The notes under the pieces: generated by a model
Database searches by the model: none
What the model was told of the DNA's origin: nothing
What the model saw: the letters and a program-made list of their open reading frames with translations, nothing else
Shown here: piece by piece, positions 12,012-21,916 of the stretch
How positions within the stretch are numbered: position 1 is the stretch's first letter
Layout of the letters: each line of letters begins with the position of its first letter
Program-made: the position numbers and the translations under genes
Source: Stomoxys calcitrans
Lineage: Eukaryota > Arthropoda > Insecta > Diptera > Muscidae
NCBI RefSeq assembly: GCF_963082655.1
Contig: NC_081555.1
Location: 178,903,442-178,967,441, forward strand
Direction of reading: 5' to 3'
DNA: 64,000 nucleotides

Positions 12012-12583
12012 CATCCCAATTAACAAAATTTTCGGATTTTGGCCCGACAATCGGATGGACCATCCGATATCGGATCCCATGTCTTACCGACATCGTAACT
12101 AAAAAAGAGAGAAGTGGTTGTCTTGTTGTCGGAACGACACGGCTGGGGGAAATCTGATATACTTACCGATGTCGCAGAAAAATTTCAGGAAATTTCGGAT
12201 TTACGAAAGTCATACCGAATTGGGACTGAAATTGTAGACGATTTCGGACCGATTTCTTGACGAATATCTTATAACTGATCAAACAAAACAAAAATTCCAA
12301 GGCAACAGTTAACGGCACCACACACAATTCTAAAAAAATAAAAACAAAATTTCCCGCCTCCACCACTTGTATACATTCTATGCACGTGGTTACGAAATGT
12401 TGCTATGCAAAAATAACAATAAACCAAACAAAATATTGCTCCGACACGCCGCACAGAAATCGTTACGATTTCGTTCTTAAATGTCGAAACAGAAAATATA
12501 TATTCCCTCTGAATTGTCGAACCGATTTCTTTTCGGACATGTCGGACGTCAGACAAAGTCGGACCATTTTGTTAGCTGGGATG
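12012..12583. mobile_element. Unclassified MITE of about 570 bp with terminal inverted repeats
   Basis: The ends are inverted: CATCCCAATTAACAAAAT on the left and, reverse-complemented, CATCCCAGCTAACAAAAT on the right, extending to about 25 bp with five mismatches. The subterminal regions are dense in TCGGAC, GTCCGA and TCGGAT motifs, including the palindrome CCATCCGATATCGGATCC region near 12060. No transposase is recognisable in the minus-strand frame at 12269-12556. No convincing target-site duplication is visible. Confidence 0.55.
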
Positions 12584-13620
12584 TGTATACCATGGAAGTC
12601 ACTGTAGTTGCGTGAACAAAACATCTATCACTACAACACACAAATACAATGATTGAAAAAATAACAGCTAGCAGACACGGCGCCGAGCATGGTTAGCGTC
12701 GTAGTTATATCATAAATGCGTTTTCGCAATGAAATTCGATATAAGTACAACCTACGAACGTACGACCCTTTAAGCCTTCCCATGTAAAAGTATTCGTTAA
12801 ACAAGAGTTGAAACGAGAAAAGAGAATAAAAAAAAAAAAAATAAAAATTATCTTTGCCTTTACAGTCAAAATAACTTAAAAGAGAAAACAGAAATTTTCC
12901 AAAAATTTTTCTTTTGACAAAATTCTTTTTTCTCCAAAGACAAAATTTTGGAGTTTTTTTCTGAAGGAAATTTTCAGGGATAATTCTTGTCTAAAGACAA
13001 AATATTAAAGGATATTTTCCAAATTTTAGATGAAATTTTTTCTAAAGACAAAATTTCGAGGGAGATATTCTCTAAAGACAAAATTCCAAGGAAAACTTTC
13101 TCTTAAGTCAAAATTACAAGGGAAATCTTTTTTAAGGCATAATTTTTTTTTTTTTATGAAGACATCAAGAAAATTACTCCAAGGTCCAATTTCATAAGAA
13201 AACTTCTGTGATAATAAAATTTCAACGGAAATTTTCTTGAATTTTAATTTTTGAGTTAAGTATTTTCTAAAGACAAAATTTCGAAGGAAATTTTCTTTTA
13301 AGACAAAGTTTTGAAGAAATTTTCTCTTAAGAAAAAGTTTCAATTATAAATTGTCTCTAAAGAGATTTTCTTCCAAGGCAAAAATTGCTAAGGAAATTTT
13401 CTCTAAATACAGGAAAGAATTTTTCTCTAAGACAAAATTTAGTGGGAAACTTTTTTTTGAACGCGGGAAGGAAATTTTGGAGAAAATTTGCTCTAAAGCC
13501 ACATTTCAAAGGAAATTTATTTTCAGGACCAAATTAGAAAGGAAATTTTCTTTCAAGACAAAATTTTCAAATATTCTCTAAAGGTGAAATTTCTTCAAAA
13601 ACAAAACTCCCTGCTTTAAG

Positions 13621-15023
13621 GCCTTCTAAACTACTCAAGACCTCTTGTCAATTGGCCCCTTTCAATCTACTCTCCTCCGCCATTCTCTGCATGTGTTCTA
13701 TAACCTAACACTCTCAAGAGGCGGCCTGCCTGTGTAGTGCTACAACTAGGTGTGTATGTGTTGGGGAAGGAGTTTATGCTGAACATAGAAAAATGTCAAG
13801 TGGATTTCGAAAACGTTGTCGTTTTGCATTCCCTTATGCTGCGATTTAAGAACATAGGAGCTTAGTGTCATGTTATGCTCTTTTTGTCTTTGAATAATTT
13901 GACAAAGTATTAAATGTTTAATTCGTAAGGCTGGAAAACGCTTAAAAATGCGAGCGTAATGATTGACACTTCACTTAAATGCCAGGCCAAATTACGCTTG
14001 ACAAAAAGACGAAAAACGACTAGGAAATTATCATTCAAATTATAATCATGAATTTAAATGTCAACGTTGTAGGATTTTGAAATTAAAAAGGCATGACACA
14101 ACCGAAGCTGGTGGAGGGGAATGTATGTATGAGGCATATGGTATATGATGAAGTATTATTTATAAGAATTTGTTGTCCCCCAAGGCAAAATTTTGTTTTT
14201 TTTTTAAATGGTAACAATTTGTATTTCTCGCTTTGGCTTTTGGAGTCCAGCAAGAAATAGCCTTCACTGCTTCACTGCCAAAAAAACGTCTTATAAAAGA
14301 AATCAGATATAATTGTCCCAAGTTGGCTGCTTGCTACTCAAGTCGAGTCAGCTTCCACATTTCGTGTTCGATATTTCTTACACTCATGTTGCCTAGGTGA
14401 CAAGCCGGCAACAAAAGTGTCAGCCAGCCAGCCAGCAATCGAAGCAGTTGAACAAAACTTTAACTGAAAAAAAACGAATAGCCTTAAGGAAAAAAGTTCA
14501 TGTCTGCTGCTATGACAGCAATTTTTGTTGTTAAAAATATGTCCTACAATGTTGTTGGAGGCTAAAAAGGAGCAAATCTAAAGGATATAAGCAATCTTCC
14601 CATCACCCCTTATGTTGAGGATTTTGGTTTGTTTGACTTATTCCGGGAGGTTTCAGGGCCAAAAATTGTTGCATGCCCTCAAACATTGTCTTTTATTTCA
14701 AAATTTGCCAACAGATGGCTGATGTGGTCTTGTTATATATCATGTATGGATATTTTTACATAATGACATGCATACCTATCCATTGGAGATGGGATAAAAA
14801 GGTCTCGGGCAATGGTACCAAATAGAGTGGAATTGAAAATGAATTAAAAAAAAGTAACAAAGTGAAAGTCAAAAATACCATAACAAATAATGTCGGAAGA
14901 GAAGATTTTAATTGCTGAAAACAAATTACCTGATCAACAGATTCCTTGCATACAAAGACATTGCAGACATTGCTGTATATTTCGAAAGGTGGCTTCGCTC
15001 GCTCGTCATTGAGAATGGTCTGC
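13621..15023. other. Non-coding stretch before the LINE
   Basis: There is no gene or known repeat. A T10 run lies near 14198-14207 and a CAGCCAGC tract near 14424-14435. The stretch ends at the target-site duplication of the LINE. Confidence 0.5.
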
Positions 15024-15036
15024 TAATGTCTTCAGG

Positions 15037-16980
15037 ATGGATTTCGCACCCAACAATGTAACGGATTTCGTTCTGGATAGAGATTTTACAGTCGGAGAAA
15101 TTAAACTGCAACTAAAAAATGTTAAATCAAATAAAGCGCCTGGGGAAGATCGAGTACCCTATGAGCTTTTTATCCACGCTTCAGATGACTACTTGCGAAC
15201 ATTATGCGAGGGTTTTAACAAGATTTTGGATGGCTTCGACGACTTCGAAACATTTCGCGTCGGCGTAATATTTCCAATACACAAGAAAGGAGACCCAAAC
15301 GATGTAAACAACTTTCGGGGCATCACGTTCATGAATTGTATTGGAAAACTCATGATTGGAATGATCAATGGTAGAATAACAGAATGGGTAAACAGATACC
15401 AAATATTAAATGAGTACCAGGCGGGTTTCAGAAAAGGCTATTCTACAGTCGATAATATCTTTAACCTAGCAGCAATAGTCAATCTTAAATTAAACGAAAA
15501 CAAAAAGGTTTATGCGTACTTCGTAGACTTTAAAGCAGCTTTTGATAGAGTGCCAAGAAACCTCCTTATATACAAGCTTCATGATATAGGACTGTCGTCA
15601 AAAATCATCGGTTTTGTAGAGAAGATCTATGGAAACACAAAGTCCGCAGTATGGTCAGGCACCGAAATGTCGGAGTATTTTGATACTTGTACTGGCGTAA
15701 AACAAGGTTGCTTATTGTCGCCAGTTCTATTTGCTATATATCTAAATGATTTACATAGCCATCTTGAGGGCGGTCTTTTCGTAGAGGAAACAAACATTCG
15801 TCTTTTAATGTACGCGGATGACATAGTTATAATGGCTGATAGCCCAATGATTTTGCAGCGGATGATAGACAACCTAGAATCGTATTGCGACAGATGGGGG
15901 ATGGAAGTGAACCACACCAAGTCCGAAATAATGGTTTTTAGAAGAGGAGGAAAGTTATCTGCAAATGAAAAATGGACATTTAAAGGAGAAAGCATAAGAA
16001 TAGTAAACGAATATAAATACTTGGGAATTATATTAACACCCAAATTATCTTTTACTAAACACCTATTGAAAAAGGAAGAAGCTACGAAAATGGCAATAAA
16101 TTCAACGTGGAGAAATTTTATTTCTAAACCCTCTGTAAATCTGACGGCGAAATGGAAGATGTTTTTGGCTGTTTGTCGTTCGATCCATAGTTACGGAGCA
16201 CAGATATGGGGGAATTCCCATTTTAGTGAGGTTGAAAAATTGTATCGTTATTTTATAAAAAGAATTCTGAAACTACCAGAGTCTACTCCAAATTACGTCC
16301 TTGCCTTGGATACCGGATACGAGCCGGGGTATATGTATACGTATTCTCTACATCTACAATACCTGGCAAAAGTACTATTTGATCTGGAGAGTCACAGACT
16401 ACCACATATACTTGCCAAGAGACTTTCAGATAAAAACTTAAGCTGTTTTAAGGAGTTTTCTTGCCAACTAACAGAGCATAATATCCAGAGCAGTAATGTA
16501 AAATTGAATAAGAACTGTTGGATGGCTGCAGTTAAAAAACTTTTGACGGAAATAAAAAGCAAGGCTTATATTGAATTTATACAACATGCGGAGCGAAGTG
16601 AGAGACGAATTTTTAAATTCCTTGACTTTAGTGCTGGCCCACTTTACTGCAATGATAATTACGGTCAAGAGCAAATAACCTTGATAATGAAAGCTAGAGG
16701 AGATCTTCTTTGGCTGAATTCTAATAAAAACGGAACTGCAGATGAACAAAGATGCTCTCTGTGTAACCTTGGAGAAGCAGAAACATTGGAACATTTCATG
16801 GGTTGCTGCCCAATACTTAAAAGTATTCGCGAGCGATATTTCAATAAAATATTTTTGTCCCGAAATGAAATTATTAATATCCTAAATGGTGGGGAAGTTT
16901 TTAGCTGGCTAAGCCTGTACAAATTCTTGAAAGAAGCACTTAAATATAGAAAAGTTCTTATAGAAGAGTTCAACTACTAA
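15037..16980 (+). CDS. LINE reverse transcriptase, N-terminally truncated, otherwise open
   Basis: The product is a 647-residue fragment of a non-LTR retrotransposon polyprotein that would copy its own RNA at a nicked chromosomal target. Visible reverse transcriptase motifs in order are KAPGEDRVPYELF (residues 33-45), NNFRGIT (91-97), AGFRKGYST (129-137), the first catalytic aspartate in FVDFKAAFDRV (162-172), GVKQGCLLSP (220-229), the catalytic YADD box (259-262) and KYLG (327-330). A C-terminal cysteine/histidine motif, CSLCN...LEHFMGCC, lies near residues 573-591. No endonuclease or RNase H domain is present. The start is not native: the A of the ATG is the last base of the target-site duplication and TG is the first element sequence, and the same frame has a stop at 15010. 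The protein is probably not made as a functional unit. Clade assignment is open (CR1/L2/RTE-like by tail type). Confidence 0.9.
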   Translation: MDFAPNNVTDFVLDRDFTVGEIKLQLKNVKSNKAPGEDRVPYELFIHASDDYLRTLCEGFNKILDGFDDFETFRVGVIFPIHKKGDPNDVNNFRGITFMNCIGKLMIGMINGRITEWVNRYQILNEYQAGFRKGYSTVDNIFNLAAIVNLKLNENKKVYAYFVDFKAAFDRVPRNLLIYKLHDIGLSSKIIGFVEKIYGNTKSAVWSGTEMSEYFDTCTGVKQGCLLSPVLFAIYLNDLHSHLEGGLFVEETNIRLLMYADDIVIMADSPMILQRMIDNLESYCDRWGMEVNHTKSEIMVFRRGGKLSANEKWTFKGESIRIVNEYKYLGIILTPKLSFTKHLLKKEEATKMAINSTWRNFISKPSVNLTAKWKMFLAVCRSIHSYGAQIWGNSHFSEVEKLYRYFIKRILKLPESTPNYVLALDTGYEPGYMYTYSLHLQYLAKVLFDLESHRLPHILAKRLSDKNLSCFKEFSCQLTEHNIQSSNVKLNKNCWMAAVKKLLTEIKSKAYIEFIQHAERSERRIFKFLDFSAGPLYCNDNYGQEQITLIMKARGDLLWLNSNKNGTADEQRCSLCNLGEAETLEHFMGCCPILKSIRERYFNKIFLSRNEIINILNGGEVFSWLSLYKFLKEALKYRKVLIEEFNY

Positions 16981-17171
16981 TTATTTAAAATAAATTCATT
17001 AGAAATAATAAAAAAAAAAAAAAAAAAAAAAAAACTCAATTTTCCGGCAGACGGTTTGAATAAAACCATGCTGTATAATTCTTTATTGCTAATAAGTTAA
17101 CATTTGTAAATTTCTATACCTTTTATAACGTTACATGAAAATAAAGAACAATTGAATTGAATTGAATTGAA
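15038..17171 (+). mobile_element. 5'-truncated LINE (non-LTR retrotransposon) with 14-bp target-site duplication
   Basis: TAATGTCTTCAGGA occurs at 15024-15037 and again at 17172-17185, exactly flanking the element. The 3' end carries AATAAAG near 17140 and then four ATTGA units (17151-17170), a microsatellite tail of the type seen in CR1, L2, I and RTE-like clades. An A25 tract sits 137 bp before the end (17010-17034). The 5' end is truncated within the linker upstream of the reverse transcriptase domain, so the endonuclease is missing. The intact reading frame and the perfect duplication point to a recent insertion. Confidence 0.9.
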
Positions 17172-17410
17172 TAATGTCTTCAGGACTGTCAGGGCAATCG
17201 GCTTTGTGGTTCATTTCTGTGGTATTCATTTCTAGACTATATTAAAACAAGTAACAATGCTTTAAGTTCGAAGGGACGAACTTCGTATACCCACCGCCTG
17301 GTATACGAGTATACTTATATTAACCACTCAGTACGGACGTCGAACTTGCGAAATCGGATTATAAATGCCCCTTTTGCGGTCCCAAGAACTTAAATCGGGA
17401 CATCGTTATA

Positions 17411-18018
17411 AAGGGTGATTTTTTTGAGGTTAGGATTTTCATGCATTAGTATTTGACAGATCACGTGGGATTTCAGACATGGTGTCAAAGAGAAAGATGC
17501 TCAGTATGCTTTGACATTTCATCATGAATAGACTTACTAACGAGCAACGCTTGCAAATCATTGAATTTTATTACCAAAATCAGTGTTCGGTTCGAAATGT
17601 GTTCATTCACCGTAACGTTGCGTCCAACAGCATCTTTGAAAAAATACGGTCCAAAGATTCCACCAGCGTACAAACCACACCAAACAGTGCATTTTTCGGG
17701 ATGCATGGGCAGTTCTTGAACGGCTTCTGGTTGCTCTTCACTCCAAATGCGGCAATTTTGCTTATTTACGTAGCCATTTAACCAGAAATGAGCCTCATCG
17801 CTGAACAAAATTTGTCGATAAAAAAGCGGATTTTCTGCCAACTTTTCTAGGGCCCATTCACTGAAAATGATTTGCAAGCGTTGCTCGTTAGTAAGCCTAT
17901 TCATGATGAAATGTCAAAGCATACTGAGCATCTTTCTCTTTGACACCATGTCTGAAATCCCACGTGATCTGTCAAATACTAATGCATGAAAATCCTAACC
18001 TCAAAAAAATCACCCTTT
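17411..18018 (-). mobile_element. Tc1/mariner-type foldback derivative, both ends copied from the same end
   Basis: The termini AAGGGTGATTTTTTTGAGG and their inverse are flanked by TA. The inverted arms are about 152 bp (17411-17562 and 17866-18018). They extend past the non-coding end into the first 13 codons of the transposase (MNRLTNEQRLQII), so each arm carries the 5' end of the same parent. The middle keeps only an inner transposase piece on the minus strand. The parent would have been about twice this long. Confidence 0.85.
17485..17904 (-). pseudogene. Transposase remnant, Tc1/mariner superfamily
   Basis: The frame starts MNRLTNEQRLQII, the beginning of the helix-turn-helix DNA-binding domain of a common insect Tc1/mariner-type transposase. 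It then jumps directly to FSEWALEKLAENPLFYRQ and the first catalytic aspartate block, ILFSDEAHFWLNG. It continues to ELPMHPEK, TVWCGLYAGGIFGPYFF and RNVTVNEH. The rest of the DNA-binding region and the later catalytic acidic residues are missing. After NVTVNEH the frame runs into the opposite arm, so the last 35 or so residues are meaningless. A second copy of the start, MNRLTNEQRLQIIEFYYQNQ, lies on the plus strand from 17524. No activity is expected. Confidence 0.85.
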
Positions 18019-18932
18019 ATATGACAGCTATATCCAAATATATTCCGATATAAACCATACTCGCTAGGGATTGGCCTCTAGAGTAACATGACCCCCTGTG
18101 CTAAGTTTCAGCGAAATCGGATACCTAATTGCGTTTTATAGGGAGCGAAGATTTTAATGGAGTGATCGGTATGTACGGCAGTCATATTTCAATATAGTCT
18201 TATCTAGATCGGACTTGGTATGGCACTTAAGAGCCTAACGCAACTTGCTGTGCTGAATTTCAGTGAAATCGAATAATGAATGCGACTTTATGGAAATAAG
18301 ACCCTAAAGTGGGAGATTGGTATGTATGGCAGATACAAATATCCGAATATAGACCACAGTCAGTACGGATTTCAAAGTGCCTAACTCTGCCCACTTTGCT
18401 AAATTTCGAGCGAAATCGGCTAATAAATGTGCGTTCTTTGGGCCCAAAACCCTAAATCACCCTAAATGTTAGGTATATATGCCGGTTATATTTGAATATA
18501 GTCCGATCTAGACCATACTTGGTATGGATTTCGAAGGGTCTTTCACTTTTTAAGGCCCAAAATGCCAAAAATATTTCGGTCAAGACCATATTCGCTACGG
18601 ATGTCGAGATGCACTACACAACTTATTGTACCAAAGTTCAACCAAATCGGCCCAGGAAATTATGTAGAGAGAAATATACATACGGCAGCATTATCCAAAT
18701 ATAGTCTGATCTGAACCATATTGGGTCCTAATATCAAGTGGGCCAAACGAAATTCGCCATGGAAAATTACAGCGAAATCGGGTAATAAGAGTGGCTTTAA
18801 TGGGTCCAATATCTTAAACCGGCAGATCTGTCTATAAGGGGGCTGCATCAAGATACAAGCCATTATATAGCCCTTCTTCAAACTTGAGCTGTCTATAGAT
18901 AATCAAAGAATTTGTGCAAAGTTTCACCTAAT

Positions 18933-19237
18933 AGTAAGTACAACAACAACAGCATCACATCACTTGTGTGCAATCCCATCGCAGCCGGTTGTACGTACCG
19001 CATTGACTCGATGGATTACTTCATCGGCAAGGGCTGCCGCCTCAGTCTACAATGCTGCTGCAACAACAACAACTTGCTTTCTATCCACTTCTAGTGGATG
19101 TTGTTGTTTGTTATTCGCTATTTTCCTTCGCAACACAACAACAACATCATCACTTGAATGTTGTTTTGTGTCGCAGAACACTGGTAGACTGTGGAATGTT
19201 CCATTATTATTTATGTTTGCCTGTTACGGCCGGCCAT
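18933..19237. other. Short non-coding stretch with CAA repeats
   Basis: Imperfect CAACAACAACAG tracts lie near 18941-18953 and 19060-19072, with ACAACAACATCATCAC near 19137-19152. No gene is recognised. Confidence 0.5.
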
Positions 19238-19577
19238 GTGTTGGGTCTTGACTTCTTGGGCTTTTAAAAGGCTCAATTCTTATCCGATTTGGCACAAGTT
19301 TAGTACAACCGCTTCTCCCATAGCCTACAACATACGTGTGGAATATGGTCTGAATCGATCTATAGCTGGATACAGCTCCCATATAAACCGATCTCCCGCT
19401 TTTGCTTCTTGAGCCCCGAATCGGATTTTAACTTGATATAGCTCCTCCTCCTCCGTACTTATTAATTATTCTTTGTTTGCCTAAAAATAGATACTGCGCT
19501 AAGAACTCGACAGATGCGATCCATGGTGGAGGATATATAAGATTCGGCTCGGCCGAACTTTGCACGCTCTTACTTGT
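19238..19577 (+). mobile_element. HINE-B, 3' part
   Basis: One to two internal units (GGTCTTGACTTCTTGG, CAGCTCCCATATAAACCGAT) are followed by the standard family-B end: GAACTCGACAGATGCGATCC, ATGGTGGAGGATATATAAG, hairpin TTCGGCTCGGCCGAA and CTCTTACTTG. The 5' half is missing. Confidence 0.8.
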
Positions 19578-19649
19578 TTTTTATAAATTTGGTTAGGAAT
19601 TGAATCCGGTATATGCTTAAGTAGTAAAACCGGATGATCCGTTTTTAAA

Positions 19650-20140
19650 TGGAAGCAATATCAGGTTAGAGTCTGATTCAACCGATACTTGGCACGTATA
19701 TTGGAGGTTATAGGAGAAAATATTACGGATTAGCCAAATCTAATAGGTATTGCGCCCTCTAGAGGCTTAGGATGTCAAATTGGGAAGACGGATTGTATGT
19801 GAGTTTTTTCAGTTTATAGAATGGTTCTGACTATACCTTGCAAAAATATTGGAACTCGTAGGAGGAATTATGTAAAATTTCAGCCAAATCGGATAAGAAT
19901 TGTCCCTCACGGGGATCAAGAAGAAAAATCGGCAAATCGGTTTATATGGGAGCTATATACTGTTATGGACCGATTGAGGTTATACTTGAAAAGAATTTTG
20001 GGTCATAAATGAAACAGATTTGAAAAATTTTAGCCAATTCGTATGAGAATCGCGCCTTCTAGTGGCTCAAGAAGTCTATACGGGAGACTGTTTTGTATGG
20101 GGGTTTTTATAAAGATATAGGCCGACATAGACGGCGATTA
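19650..20140 (-). mobile_element. HINE-B/C internal units, decayed
   Basis: Three units in minus orientation are visible through GCGCCCTCTAGAGGCT, ATTTCAGCCAAATCGGATAA and GGTTTATATGGGAGCTATAT. Neither terminus is present. Confidence 0.65.
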
Positions 20141-21898
20141 AGAATATATATAATAGGAGTTGAATATTGCTTGATGTTTTAATAATATGTATATCACTTG
20201 CCCTATGAATCTGTGAAAAATAAGTAATCAATTTAATTTTAAAGGAGAGGGAGCGGTGTGGAACGAAAAACAAATTGCCGGAGCGGAGCTATAAAATGGT
20301 ACACGCTCCGTATTCTTGTACAGGTTCATATAATTTTTTTGTAACCGAAGGCATTATTTAATAATTGGAAATTGATGTAACATGGATTAGGGAACATTGA
20401 GAACATTTTGAAAGAAGAAGACGATATGAGCGCCGCAGAAAGGTTTTTTTTATGATTTTTTACCAGGACTTTGTCTTAAGCGTTCTGTAATATATTTTTT
20501 AGCATAAAATTGTTAAACCTCTATTCTGTAAACACAAATTTTATGATGTGAGGGACTAGTTGATGTATTCAATTTCCAAATGTAACAAAAATGCAACATT
20601 TTATAAAAATGTCTTTTTTCCATTCAATATCGCAAAAAATAAAAGCTCACTTAATCTTTACTCTACTTATATTAAAAAGTACCATTTATAGTACCTGGTA
20701 TCATTTATCACACATTCTCCAAGTCTCATTCTTCTTCTCATCCGTACTATGGTTGTATGGTTGTATGGTGATGTAAACATGTAACATTCATACAAAGCTC
20801 CTACGAGGACCACGCTATACACATGTAAATGGAAATGTTGAGAAAAAAAATTGTATTCGATCATATTCTATACAGACAGACAGACATTCATTCATTTTTT
20901 GTGAAGGCATTTACTTAAACATTTTGACAGAAAAACAAGCAAAAGTTTTTTTTCTTCTTTATTCTGGCTCTGATTGATGTCGGTTATTTTAAGTATTCAC
21001 TTTGTTGGCAAAACGTTTAGTGTTGTTGTGTTTTTTTGGGAGGTTTTTTTTCCTTTTTGACTAGTTTCCTATTTTCCAGGTCAGTAGTGTCACTTGAGAC
21101 TGATTTGTAAAGCGCTGTTGAGGAGGGCTTTAACATGTAATTGGAAAGCGTTTATCATAATTAAATGTAATAACAAGGGAAAACTTGGTGGTTTATTTTT
21201 TTGTTATGTAAATCTAAAATAAATAACTATTTTGTTTTTGGAAATAGTAGCCATGCTGGGAATGAAATTAATTTCTCCGGAGGGAAAAAAGAGAATACGA
21301 TGCTTGAAAAACCAAATGCTGGCCATGTGTTTTTTAACTGCCACTAAGTGAGGTTTAAAGTGACTTTTTCATTTCCTCTCCTCTGGTTATGATGTCTCAA
21401 ATTACTGACTTATGATGACTTTTGTCAACATATTTTAAAATCATTGCCATATATTTACACAAACATATGTTTCATGTTTACATTTAAATCATCCTTTTCC
21501 ACTCTCAGACTCCACTCCTGACATGAGAAAGTACTTTGAATGTTGTAGAACATTAATGAAGTCCACTCGAGTTGCCAGACATGCGGCCGGACAGACAGAC
21601 AGCCAGACAGAGGCATGAGCAGATTGTTGATATTTAAATGTATTAAATGAAAATTAAATAAATATTTTACTAAACTGCTTTGACTTTAAGCGCACAAAGC
21701 GCTTTGTAAACACTTTTAATTCCCATATATTATGTGGGAATTAAAGGCTGTTAGTGGAGAACAACTAACAATCGAATAAAACTTAAATGTCATATATCGT
21801 CATGGTGTTTATTACGGGTGAAAGAGAATGATACCCCCAGTATTGTGTTGTGCTTTTGTTTTTTGTTATCCAAGTCGCTCAAAATTTAAAATTTTTTC
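20141..21898. other. Non-coding stretch
   Basis: No gene is recognised. A small inverted motif (GGAGCGG near 20250 and CGCTCCG near 20304) sits in a GC-richer patch that could be the end of a decayed DNA transposon. (CAGA)n tracts lie near 20873-20885 and 21591-21604. Confidence 0.45.
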
Positions 21899-21916
21899 TT
21901 GTTAACATTCGCTCTA

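Larger units (their letters stand above)
10771..13620. repeat. 30-bp minisatellite array, invaded by other elements
   Basis: The consensus unit is close to TCTCTAAAGACAAAATTT followed by CAAGGAAATTT. Between 13041 and 13131 the TCTAAAGACA-type anchor falls at 13041, 13071, 13101 and 13131, an exact 30-bp period. Units are clear at 10771-11003, about 11340-11420 and 12850-13620. Between them sit a SINE-1 copy, a SINE-like element and an MITE. Thirty bases is ten codons, so the array keeps open frames on both strands (13026-13343 minus, 13351-13581 plus). These are by-products of the repeat. Confidence 0.8.
17246..18932 (-). mobile_element. HINE-A, decayed, interrupted by a mariner-like foldback
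   Basis: The 3' end comes first: ACAAGTAACAATGC, a damaged hairpin AAGTTCGAAGGGACGAACTT and TATACCCACCGCC. About seven internal units follow, with GAAATCGG, TATGGCAG and GATCT.GACCATA cores. The copy fades near TGTGCAAAGTTTCA at 18914-18927 without a clear TATACCC start. The element at 17411-18018 was inserted at a TA in the first unit; removing it rejoins GGGACATCGT to TATATGACAGCTATATCC, as in other copies. Confidence 0.75.

Noticed and set aside
13026..13581. K/F-rich open frames of 105 and 76 codons
   Set aside because: They lie in the 30-bp minisatellite, whose ten-codon period keeps frames open on both strands; the proteins are just the repeat translated.
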